Of a stretch of DNA of 23,527 nucleotides, positions 1 through 5,917 are shown piece by piece; within the stretch, counting starts at the first letter, position 1; each line of letters opens with the position of its first letter. The stretch is from an uncultured Prevotella sp. Its GTDB lineage: Bacteria > Bacteroidota > Bacteroidia > Bacteroidales > Bacteroidaceae. The notes beneath the pieces were generated by a model. The model had not been told where the DNA came from, searched no databases, and saw only the letters and a list, made by a program, of their open reading frames with translations. The DNA lies in the NCBI GenBank assembly GCA_900554835.1, contig USJD01000036.1, positions 1 through 23,527 on the forward strand, in the 5' to 3' direction. Made by a program: the position numbers and the translations under genes.

Positions 1-181
1 CCAACTTATCACGCAGTTGCTGCAGCAACACCGACTTTCCACATCGTCTTACACCAGTTATGATAAGGATTTCCGTGGTGGTAAGCCATTCCTCTTCTAT
101 GTGTCGAGGGATAGCATCCTGCATAAGATGCCTGCAGTTTTCCTGCTGCTCAAATATAATTCGTTTCAACAGTTCTTTCAT
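1..181 (-). CDS. ATP-binding protein, AAA/DUF4143-type, N-terminal part only
   Basis: Reading the minus strand from the ATG at 181, 60 codons stay open to the window edge, so only the N-terminus is visible. It contains a Walker A motif, GVRRCGKSVLLQQL, at about residues 43-56, preceded by a hydrophobic strand (EILIIT). This GVRRCGKS signature, about 40 residues in after a charged helix, is typical of the multi-copy Bacteroidota ATPases annotated as ATP-binding protein with AAA_14 and DUF4143 domains. Those are usually about 380-420 residues long and have no assigned biochemical role. A good TTGC/TATTTTTG promoter lies just upstream, as does an array of three palindromic sites. The family assignment rests on the first 60 residues only. 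Confidence 0.75.
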   Translation of the reverse strand, partial: MKELLKRIIFEQQENCRHLMQDAIPRHIEEEWLTTTEILIITGVRRCGKSVLLQQLRDKL

Positions 182-207
182 TGCTCCACTATTTTATGAT
201 TTGTGGG

Positions 208-238
208 CAAAAATAAGAAAAATATCTGAAAGCAGCAA
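208..238 (-). promoter_or_regulatory. Bacteroidota-type promoter for the ATPase gene
   Basis: On the minus strand a TATTTTTG -7 box (208-215) is preceded, after 19 bases, by TTGC (235-238), close to the TTTG -33 box. The start codon at 181 lies 26 bases downstream of the -7 box. Confidence 0.55.
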
Positions 239-252
239 GAAAAAACCGAAAA

Positions 253-337
253 TCTTTCATTCAGGATGAATAATTTCCTGGAAATCTTTCATTCTGAACG
301 AATACTTTCTCCCGAAACCTTTCATTCAGAATGAATA
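253..337. repeat. Three palindromic sites spaced 32-33 bases apart
   Basis: Three near-identical 20-base units (253-272, 285-304, 318-337) share the core TTCATTC-N-GAATGAA, a 15-base palindrome. The third copy is perfect and the other two carry one mismatch each. Start-to-start spacing is 32 and 33 bases, near three helical turns, so all sites face the same side of the helix. They lie just upstream of the ATPase promoter and downstream of the flavodiiron gene. Operator sites or a DNA-structure element are both possible. Confidence 0.7.
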
Positions 338-347
338 GATTTGGATT

Positions 348-1535
348 TTATTCCGCCAGCAGCTTCTCGGCCATCGCCTTACCCAGAGCCTCGCACTGCG
401 CCTTTACCTCTGGAGTAATCGCCTGCTTCATATCTACCGGCTCACCCACTGGCTCGTAGTGGAGCTTGGTTTCGTTCCACTCCTGAATCTTAGCCACAGC
501 CTTGCTTGCCCAGCAATAAGAACCATACCAGCCGAGGAGGTGGTTCTTGATGTCCTTATTGGCAAGCTCGGAGAGGAGAACCTCCATCTCATGATAAAGA
601 CCGGCATTGTAGGTTGGAGCACCCACGATGAGACCCTTGTAGCGGAAGATGTCGCGCAGGATGTAGCTGTGGTGAGTCTTTGAGATATTATACATCACGA
701 TGTTCTTCACACCAGCCTTACTTGCTGCACGGGCAATGATTTCAGCCATACGCTCGGTGTTGCCATACATGGTGCCGTAGCAGATAACAAGACCCGGCTC
801 CGTCTCGTACTTCGACATCTTATCATACATACCGATTACCTTCTCAATATGCTCGTGCCAAACAGGACCATGGGTAGAGCAGATGTAGTCCAGCTCTACG
901 CCAGCCAACTTCTTCAGGGCATTCTGAACAGGAACGCCATACTTGCCCACGATATTTGAGTAGTAACGAACCATCTCCAGCCAGAAAGTCTCGCAGTTGA
1001 TTTCCGTATCGATAATACCACCGTTCAGCGCACCGAAGCAGCCGAAAGCATCGCCCGAGAAGAGCACCTTGTTCTTCGCATCCAGAGTAACCATGGTCTC
1101 TGGCCAGTGAACCATCGGGATAAGAACGAAGCTCAGTTCGTGGTTGCCCAAAGAAAGAGTTTCGCCATTCTTCACCTCCACCACGTCATCAGTAACGCCA
1201 TAGAAGCCTTCCAGCATACCGAGCGTCTTCTTGTTGCCCACGATCTTGATATTAGGATAATATTTCTTGATGAGGGCGATAGAGCCACTGTGGTCAGGTT
1301 CCATGTGGTTGATGATGAGGTAATCGATTTCGCGGTCGCCGATCACCTCATGGATATTCTCGAGGAACTGGGTGAAGAAGTCCACCTCAACAGTATCTAC
1401 CAGCGCCACCTTCTCATCATCGATGATATAAGAGTTGTAGCTCACTCCGTTAGGCAAAGGCCAGAGGCCCTCAAAACGATGCTTGTTGCGGTCGTTCACG
1501 CCTACGTAATAAATTTTGTTTGTAATCTCAGTCAT
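348..1535 (-). CDS. fprA: A-type flavodiiron protein (FprA family)
   Basis: 395 residues, the normal length for a class A flavodiiron protein. The N-terminal metallo-beta-lactamase-like domain carries the diiron ligands in order: H77-x-E79-x-D81-H82 (HMEPDHSGS), H143 (MVHWPE), D162 (FSGDAFG) and H222 (STHGPVW). The C-terminal flavodoxin domain starts near residue 248 with the FMN phosphate-binding loop YGTMYGNTE. These cytoplasmic enzymes reduce O2 to water or NO to N2O and protect anaerobes from oxygen or nitrosative stress, taking electrons from rubredoxin or a similar carrier. No rubredoxin domain is fused to it and no partner gene is visible nearby. The ATG is followed at once by a family-typical N-terminus (EITNKIYYVGVNDR). 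No clear TAnnTTTG box was seen in the 96 bases upstream. Confidence 0.93.
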   Translation of the reverse strand: MTEITNKIYYVGVNDRNKHRFEGLWPLPNGVSYNSYIIDDEKVALVDTVEVDFFTQFLENIHEVIGDREIDYLIINHMEPDHSGSIALIKKYYPNIKIVGNKKTLGMLEGFYGVTDDVVEVKNGETLSLGNHELSFVLIPMVHWPETMVTLDAKNKVLFSGDAFGCFGALNGGIIDTEINCETFWLEMVRYYSNIVGKYGVPVQNALKKLAGVELDYICSTHGPVWHEHIEKVIGMYDKMSKYETEPGLVICYGTMYGNTERMAEIIARAASKAGVKNIVMYNISKTHHSYILRDIFRYKGLIVGAPTYNAGLYHEMEVLLSELANKDIKNHLLGWYGSYCWASKAVAKIQEWNETKLHYEPVGEPVDMKQAITPEVKAQCEALGKAMAEKLLAE

Positions 1536-1631
1536 ATCTTTTCTTTATTTTACAATGTTCTATAATAATATTTAAAGCTTCTGCCCTTTACCTTTCCCTT
1601 CGGCCGGTGACCGTTGGTTCAGGGCGTATTG

Positions 1632-2573
1632 TTAGAATTTCAATTCCTTCTTCTTTTCTTCTCCGAATTCCTTGGAAACATAGTTGTAGATGTCCTTGCA
1701 GCATTCGGCAGAGAACTCCTGGGCACTCTTCAGCAGACTGTCCCATTGCTCCTCTGTCAATCCGCGGTCGATGTCCTCGCGGGTGATTCCGTCCTTGATC
1801 AGTCCGAATACGAAGCCGGCATTGAAATTATCGCCTGCTCCGATGGTGCTCACCGTATTCATCTTCTCCGAAGGATAACTCTTGGCAAATCCGTTCTCAG
1901 CACGCACCTCCACCGGGTCGGCACCCTGGGTGCAGATGAACTTCTTGCAGTAGAAGCTGATTTCGGCATTATACACCTTGTCAGCCTCCGGTTTCTTATA
2001 GAGGATTCCAAAGTCCTCATGACTGCCGCGCACGAAATCCGCCATCTCTAAATTCTCTATCAGATTAGGCGTAATCTTCATGATTTCGTTCTGATGAGAA
2101 GCACGGAAATTCACATCGTAATAGAGGATGGCTCCACGACTCTTGGCGTATTCCAGGAAGCCAGCCACCTGAGGGCGAACCACAGGATTCAGGGCGAAGA
2201 ACGAACCGAAGAGTACAATATCGCCAGCATTGATTTCGGGAGTGGCAAACTCCAGTTGGTCGTGCGGATGATCCTTGTAGAAGATGTAGTCAGCATTGTT
2301 GTTCTCGTCGAGGAAAGCTAAAGAGAGAGGCGATTTCGAATCAGGGAAGATGCTCACATTGTCTGCATTCACCCCATTCTCCCTCAAAAACTCGATGACA
2401 TACTCGCCGATACGGTCGTTGCCTGCCTCGCTGATAAACGAAGTATTCACGCCCGCACGCCCCAAAGAAATGACGGCATTAAACGACGAGCCGCCCGGCA
2501 CTGCTTCTATCGGCTTGCCGTTCTTGAAGATAATGTCCAGAACGGTCTCTCCTATTCCTATAACCTTGCGCAT
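1632..2573 (-). CDS. PfkB/ribokinase-family carbohydrate kinase, probable fructokinase
   Basis: 313 residues from the ATG at 2573. The frame stays open further upstream to 2615, but only with a TTG and no family-like sequence, while MRKVIGIGETVLDII is the usual N-terminal strand of this fold. The PfkB substrate-binding motif GGSSFNAVISLGRAG sits at about residues 27-41. The C-terminal signature GAGDNFNAGF is at 245-254, with D248 as the expected catalytic base. The enzyme should transfer phosphate from ATP to a sugar hydroxyl in the cytoplasm. Fructokinase is the commonest assignment for such Bacteroidota proteins, but substrate cannot be read from sequence. The gene has its own promoter about 140 bases upstream, sharing the intergenic region with the divergent M16 peptidase. 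Confidence 0.9.
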   Translation of the reverse strand: MRKVIGIGETVLDIIFKNGKPIEAVPGGSSFNAVISLGRAGVNTSFISEAGNDRIGEYVIEFLRENGVNADNVSIFPDSKSPLSLAFLDENNNADYIFYKDHPHDQLEFATPEINAGDIVLFGSFFALNPVVRPQVAGFLEYAKSRGAILYYDVNFRASHQNEIMKITPNLIENLEMADFVRGSHEDFGILYKKPEADKVYNAEISFYCKKFICTQGADPVEVRAENGFAKSYPSEKMNTVSTIGAGDNFNAGFVFGLIKDGITREDIDRGLTEEQWDSLLKSAQEFSAECCKDIYNYVSKEFGEEKKKELKF

Positions 2574-2714
2574 TGTATATTTCTGTATCTTGTTAAAAAC
2601 TATATTCTTGTCCAACCGGAAACGATTTTTGTCTGACCGGGAAACAGATTCCTATCTGAAGAAGATTTGGAATCATTCCCCCGCCCGGATTTCCCCGGCA
2701 GAATTAATTGCAGG

Positions 2715-2745
2715 CAAAGATAAATGTTTTTGGCGATAATGCAAA
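2715..2745 (-). promoter_or_regulatory. Promoter of the sugar kinase gene
   Basis: On the minus strand TTTG (2742-2745) is followed after exactly 19 bases by TATCTTTG (2715-2722), matching the Bacteroidota -33/-7 consensus. It implies a 5' leader of about 135 nt before the ATG at 2573. It lies nearly back-to-back with the M16 peptidase promoter. Confidence 0.75.
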
Positions 2746-2761
2746 ATAAATAGCTGATATT

Positions 2762-2793
2762 TTTGGATAAATTACATTTTAGATGTAACTTTG
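2762..2793 (+). promoter_or_regulatory. Promoter of the M16 peptidase gene
   Basis: TTTG (2762-2765), a 20-base spacer and TAACTTTG (2786-2793) match the Bacteroidota consensus, 63 bases before the ATG at 2857. It is divergent to the kinase promoter at 2715-2745. Confidence 0.75.
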
Positions 2794-2851
2794 CACATTA
2801 GAAATTTGCACAATGAATTTTGCACATTGATTTTTGTACATTGATTTTGCA
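2791..2851 (+). repeat. Five TTGCA/TTGTA units in the M16 leader
   Basis: The 5' leader consists of a degenerate tandem repeat with consensus TTTGCACATTGAT. The TTGCA or TTGTA core begins at 2791, 2806, 2820, 2834 and 2847, so spacing shrinks from 15 to 13 bases. The first copy is the end of the -7 box itself, so the array may be a duplicated piece of the promoter. Confidence 0.6.
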
Positions 2852-2856
2852 TAGAA

Positions 2857-4221
2857 ATGAAATACAATACACATACACTCGACAACGGACTCCGCATCAT
2901 CCATCTGCCTTCCGACAGCAAGGTAGTATATTGCGGTTATCAGATAAACGCCGGCACCCGCGATGAGGAACCTGGCGAAGAAGGACTCGCCCATTTCTGC
3001 GAGCACGTCACCTTCAAGGGCACTGAGCGGCGCAAGGCGTGGCACATTCTCAACTGTCTGGAGAGCGTGGGCGGCGACCTCAATGCCTACACCAACAAGG
3101 AGGGCACCGTATATTATTCTGCCATCCTGAAGGAGCACATCGCCAGGGCCGTAGATCTGCTTTCCGACATCGTGTTCCACTCCGTCTATCCGCAAGCGGA
3201 AATCGACAAGGAGGTGGAGGTGATCTGCGATGAGATTGAGAGCTACAACGATTCGCCTGCCGAACTGATCTATGATGAGTTTGAGAATATCCTCTTCAAG
3301 GGTTCGTCCTTAGGACATAATATTCTGGGCACTGCCGACCAAGTGCGCTCCTTCACTACTGAGGATGCACTGCGCTTCACCCGCAAACTCTATCGCCCCG
3401 ACAATGCGATATTCTTCGCTTATGGGGATATTGATTTCAAGAAGCTGGTAAAGCTTATCGGGAGGGCGCTCGCAGATAACGAATCGGGTAAGCTTGCTGA
3501 GGAGGGAAGTCACGCAGATTTCGCAGATGACGCAGATTTTTCGGAAAATGCGGGATTCTCGGGGGCACGGGATTCTGAGAATACGCAGATTTCGCAGGCT
3601 CCGCAGATGACGCAGATTTCTAGGGGAGCAACGGATTCTGGAGATTCGATGGATTCGAAGGATTCGCCTGCGGGGCAGACGATTGTGATGCAGAAGAACA
3701 CCCATCAGGCACATGTGATGATAGGAACAAGAGCCTACGATGTGAACGACGACCGACGAATGCCGCTCTATCTGCTCAACAATATCCTCGGCGGACCGGG
3801 CATGAACGCTAAACTCAACCTCGCCTTGAGAGAGCACAATGGACTGGTCTATACCGTGGAAAGTACGATGGTGGCCTACGGAAATACGGGAACCTGGAGC
3901 ATCTACTTCGGTTGCGATGAACACGACATCAAGCGCTGCCTGCGACTGGTACGCAAAGAACTGGACCGGATGATGGAGAAACCGCTCTCCGACTCCCAAC
4001 TGAAAGCTGCCAAAAAGCAGATAAAGGGTCAGATTGGCGTTGCCTGCGACAACCGTGAGAACTTCGCCCTCGATTTCGGCAAGAGTTTCCTCCACTATGG
4101 TTGGGAGAAAAACGTTGATTGCCTCTACGAACAGGTGGAAGCCATCACCAGCCAACAGATTCAAGACGTGGCAAGGGAACTTTTCGACAAAAACAGACTC
4201 ATCACCCTGATTTTCAAATAA
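2857..4221 (+). CDS. M16 family (insulinase/pitrilysin-like) zinc peptidase
   Basis: 454 residues. The inverted zinc motif HFCEH is at 46-50, and the third ligand, E126 in VICDEIE, lies 76 residues after H50, as in active M16 enzymes. The second half carries the conserved LREHNGLVYTV segment that supplies the substrate-binding Arg/Tyr in two-domain M16 proteins, followed by a glycine-rich strand. No signal peptide is visible, so a cytoplasmic location is likely. Roughly residues 214-273, between the two domains, are a low-complexity insert (HADFADDADFSENAGF, then repeated S/D/G) encoded by DNA repeats. Without it the protein would be about 395-410 residues, normal for bacterial M16B peptidases. 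The ATG at 2857 directly precedes the first strand and is preceded by a good promoter. Confidence 0.9.
   Translation: MKYNTHTLDNGLRIIHLPSDSKVVYCGYQINAGTRDEEPGEEGLAHFCEHVTFKGTERRKAWHILNCLESVGGDLNAYTNKEGTVYYSAILKEHIARAVDLLSDIVFHSVYPQAEIDKEVEVICDEIESYNDSPAELIYDEFENILFKGSSLGHNILGTADQVRSFTTEDALRFTRKLYRPDNAIFFAYGDIDFKKLVKLIGRALADNESGKLAEEGSHADFADDADFSENAGFSGARDSENTQISQAPQMTQISRGATDSGDSMDSKDSPAGQTIVMQKNTHQAHVMIGTRAYDVNDDRRMPLYLLNNILGGPGMNAKLNLALREHNGLVYTVESTMVAYGNTGTWSIYFGCDEHDIKRCLRLVRKELDRMMEKPLSDSQLKAAKKQIKGQIGVACDNRENFALDFGKSFLHYGWEKNVDCLYEQVEAITSQQIQDVARELFDKNRLITLIFK
3511..3670 (+). repeat. In-frame CGCAGAT and GATTC repeats inside the M16 gene
   Basis: ACGCAGATTTCGCAGATGAC occurs at 3512-3531 and continues into another CGCAGATTTT; ACGCAGATTTCGCAG recurs at 3583-3597 and CCGCAGATGACGCAGATTTC at 3601-3620. 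A second repeat type with GATTC units (GGATTCTGGAGATTCGATGG) covers 3632-3670. All of it is translated in frame, and it lies in the linker between the two peptidase domains. Confidence 0.8.
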
Positions 4222-4370
4222 TATGTGTGTCAAGTTTCGCAAGTTCAGTATGTGTATCATAAATCACATCCTGTAATATCTGTAGGACTATGTTTTTAGG
4301 CTTTCTGCCCATTCTTGTCTGCCATAAAACAGGACTTATTACAGACTTTCAATCGGGAAACAGATGCGCT

Positions 4371-4616
4371 ACGACAAAATTATAAAAGCAAATCTGTTTC
4401 CTGCGACAAACTTATAAGGGAAAAAGTCGAGACCGATGCGACAAAATGATAAAGCAGAAAAGTTCATTTACGACAAAATTATAAAGGAAATGAGTGGCTT
4501 TGACAAAATGATAAAGTATAAAAACCATTTGCGACAAAATTATAAAAGGAAACTGCTGCACTATAAATGAACTGCTGCGACATAGTTATAAAGCTGCTGC
4601 GACAAAATGATAAGGG
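4371..4616. repeat. Array of eight CGACAAAATTATAAAG-type motifs
   Basis: Eight 18-19 base units with consensus GCGACAAAATTATAAAG, or GATAAAG in the alternating type, start at 4371, 4403, 4438, 4470, 4500, 4531, 4577 and 4599. The first six are spaced 30-35 bases apart and the intervening sequence is not conserved. A partial copy (CACTATAAATG) lies near 4560. The array sits about 150 bases downstream of the M16 stop codon. The units are too short and degenerate for a CRISPR, and the function is unknown. Confidence 0.75.
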
Positions 4617-4623
4617 AAAAAAG

Positions 4624-4648
4624 AACTGTTAACTGTTGACTGTTGACA
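4624..4648 (+). repeat. Dispersed GTTAAC/GTTGAC repeat, copy 1
   Basis: AACTGTTAACTGTTGACTGT, followed by TGAC, is built from 7-base units AACTGTT/GACTGTT. The same element occurs at 11286-11308, 11402-11425, 12457-12484 and 20143-20167, in both orientations and always between genes. Confidence 0.8.
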
Positions 4649-4880
4649 AAAAGCAAGAGAAAGAAAAGAAAGGAAAAGAGAGGAGGAAGATTAAAGGAGG
4701 AAGATTAAAGGAGGAAAAGACGAAGAAAGAAAAAAAGAAAAAGAGGAGAAAGTTGAAAGAAAGAGAGGAGAAAGATTAAAAAGAGGGAAAGAAGAAGAAG
4801 AAAGAAAAAAAGAGAGGGAGGAAGTTGAAAGGAGGAAAGAAAGAGAGGAGAAGAAAACGAGGAAAACATGAAAAGAAATA
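4645..4880 (+). other. Polypurine tract of about 235 bases
   Basis: Almost uninterrupted A and G on the plus strand, with a few isolated T and C, built from irregular GGAGGAAGATTAAA and AAGAAAGAG units. The minus strand reads as a Leu/Phe/Ser-rich open frame (4705-4893) that is a composition artefact. No promoter or ribosome-binding site relates to it. Confidence 0.75.
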
Positions 4881-4930
4881 AAGGCAACTGCAAAGGGAAA
4901 CCTACAATAAAAACCCTTGCAATTGCCTTT
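4880..4930. terminator. Strong hairpin at the end of the polypurine tract
   Basis: The left arm AAAGGCAACTGCAAAGGG (4880-4897) pairs with CCCTTGCAATTGCCTTT (4914-4930), with one bulge and one G-T pair and a 16-base loop. Both outer flanks are A/T-rich (ATAAA left, TTTTATATT right), so it could terminate transcription from either side. The M16 gene ends about 660 bases upstream and is its only plausible plus-strand client. Confidence 0.5.
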
Positions 4931-5041
4931 TATATTACCTATTGAATTAATAACTGCCTTTTTTAACTTTCAAAAACTGATTTCATCCGGTTCGGCCAGC
5001 AAACAGAACTATATGATGCATACAGGCCATTCCTGTAACTT

Positions 5042-5138
5042 TATAGGCCATTTCCGATGCATTACAAGCCTTTCTGAAGCAAGGCCCTTTCTGATGCATT
5101 ATAGGCCATTTCCGATGCATTACAGACCTTTCTGAAGC
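5042..5138. repeat. 58-base tandem duplication with ATGCAT/GGCC subunits
   Basis: A 39-base segment beginning TATAGGCCATTTCCGATGCA at 5042 recurs at 5100, differing at only two positions (CAAGCC versus CAGACC). Related half-units (GGCCATTCC near 5026 and CTGATGCAT near 5091) lie around it. No coding sense was found. Confidence 0.7.
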
Positions 5139-5170
5139 TTATCTTTTCAGAAACCCAACCGCAATAAAAC

Positions 5171-5192
5171 AAAAAAAGGAGCATCCCGCCCC
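5171..5192 (-). terminator. Intrinsic terminator of the small structured transcript
   Basis: On the minus strand GGGGC-GGGAT-GCTCC (5192 to 5178) forms a 5-bp stem with one G-U pair and is followed directly by seven T (5177-5171). A second hairpin, GGAAGCC-AAATG-GGCTTCC, lies just before it at 5200-5218. Together they close the transcription unit that starts near 5807. Confidence 0.6.
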
Positions 5193-5237
5193 CAATTGCG
5201 GAAGCCCATTTGGCTTCCTCTTCGTTCAAAACTACTT

Positions 5238-5370
5238 TCAAACGCGGAGATTTTCATCTCCAATTCTAACTTAAACGCAGGGATTTTCATCCCCTAACTC
5301 TAACTAAACGCAGGGATTTTCATCCCAAACTCTAATGAACGCTGGGATTCTCACCCCCATCTAACTAAAC
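5238..5370 (-). ncRNA. Four tandem GNRA-tetraloop hairpins, 31-33 base period
   Basis: Units start at 5241, 5274, 5307 and 5338 in plus coordinates. On the minus strand they read GGAGAT-GAAA-ATCTCC, GGGAT-GAAA-ATCCC (twice) and GGGGT-GAGA-ATCCC, each followed by a conserved GCGTT and, in three units, AGTTAGA-like spacer. An A-U pair in one unit is G-C in the others, a compensatory change. The fourth unit has G-U where the plus strand would have an A-C mismatch, and its loop changes from GAAA to GAGA, still GNRA. The pattern therefore supports a structured minus-strand RNA, in agreement with the promoter direction. Confidence 0.65.
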
Positions 5371-5443
5371 TTTTTTTTTCGAAGCCCATGACTGTGCGGC
5401 TCCGTTCGCATGATTCCCTCTTAGGGAACCTTCTTGGCTAAGC

Positions 5444-5524
5444 CTAAGCGAGGTCGTTCTTGATTGTACCAACCTCAGCTGCAACAGCTACCAATACTGC
5501 GAAAACCATACCTAAAACTAACAT
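5444..5524 (-). CDS. 26-residue hydrophobic peptide in the structured transcript
   Basis: ATG at 5524 to TAG at 5444 encodes a peptide starting MLVLGMVFAVLVAVAAEVG and ending IKNDLA. That is a single hydrophobic, membrane-like stretch of about 16 residues with a short polar tail. A purine-rich ribosome-binding site (GAAAGG) ends 8 bases upstream of the ATG. The frame has no alternative start further upstream. It is the only ORF of note in a transcript with strong promoter and terminator signals. Size and hydrophobicity resemble small single-span peptides found near BT4734-type genes in Bacteroidota (NCBI 'smalltalk' proteins) and also type I toxins. The sequence does not match the usual smalltalk N-terminus, so no function is assigned. 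Confidence 0.6.
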   Translation of the reverse strand: MLVLGMVFAVLVAVAAEVGTIKNDLA

Positions 5525-5813
5525 AATTTTTACCTTTCTTTTTTTTAAGAGATTGCTTCCCGAAGAAAGACAACCTCAAGTTATCCTAATAATCTTTACC
5601 TATCTCTATATTGAAGACTCCGAAGAGCCTGTCAACTTTCATTTGTTATCCTATCTGCAATCTTTTGCCTTTATCTTAACTCTTCCAGCAATCTTTTCAT
5701 GCTCTTCTTAGCAATCTCTTCATGCCTTCCAAGCTCGTTTCTATGCTTATCCTAAACAATCTTTTTTTACCCTTATTCTAACAATCTTTTATCCTTATTT
5801 CTTATTTCTGGTG

Positions 5814-5845
5814 CAAAGGTATAACTTTTTGTGTGCGCACACAAA
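5814..5845 (-). promoter_or_regulatory. Strong promoter overlapping a perfect 18-base palindrome
   Basis: On the minus strand TTTG (5842-5845), a 20-base spacer and TACCTTTG (5814-5821) match the Bacteroidota consensus. The -33 box is part of a perfect palindrome, TTTGTGTGCGCACACAAA, at 5828-5845 that fills most of the spacer. This is the expected position for an operator, so a dimeric regulator could block or control RNA polymerase here. Confidence 0.75.
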
Positions 5846-5917
5846 TAATTTAAGAGAAAAGTTTCCATACACCCCGATTTCTTGATTTACGTCAAGAAAC
5901 CGGGGTAAATAGTACCT

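Larger units (their letters stand above)
5171..5807 (-). ncRNA. Predicted transcript of about 635 nt with a small peptide and tandem hairpins
   Basis: The boundaries are inferred from the promoter (5814-5845) and terminator (5171-5192). From 5' to 3' the RNA would contain several things. First come six copies of an AAAAGATTG(T/C)T motif in the leader (5591-5790, at about 5590, 5657, 5688, 5711, 5757 and 5781 in plus coordinates). Then come a 6-bp hairpin with a cUUCGg tetraloop (5615-5630), a 26-codon ORF (5444-5524), a hairpin TTCCCT-AAG-AGGGAA, four tandem GNRA hairpins, and two closing hairpins. Two tiny leader ORFs, MKRLLRRA and MKRLLEELR, overlap by ATGA, but they may only reflect the repeat. 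I recognise no known RNA family. Confidence 0.5.

Noticed and set aside
253..337. CRISPR array
   Set aside because: Units are only 20 bases, differ from each other, have 12-13 base gaps, and no cas genes are present. The same applies to the array at 4371-4616.
1107..1565. 152-codon plus-strand frame opposite the flavodiiron gene
   Set aside because: It is antisense to a gene with a full set of metal ligands, and its composition is typical of a shadow frame.
2574..2615. Longer N-terminus for the sugar kinase
   Set aside because: It would start with TTG and add 14 residues without similarity to the family. The ATG at 2573 begins the conserved first strand. The same reasoning excludes the upstream TTG starts of dapB (15398) and coaD (21315).
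4705..4893. Minus-strand Leu/Phe/Ser-rich frame that looks like a membrane peptide
   Set aside because: It is the complement of the polypurine tract, so hydrophobicity is a composition artefact.
5460..5711. 83-codon plus-strand frame
   Set aside because: It lies opposite the predicted minus-strand transcript, has no start signals, and its translation has no recognisable domain.
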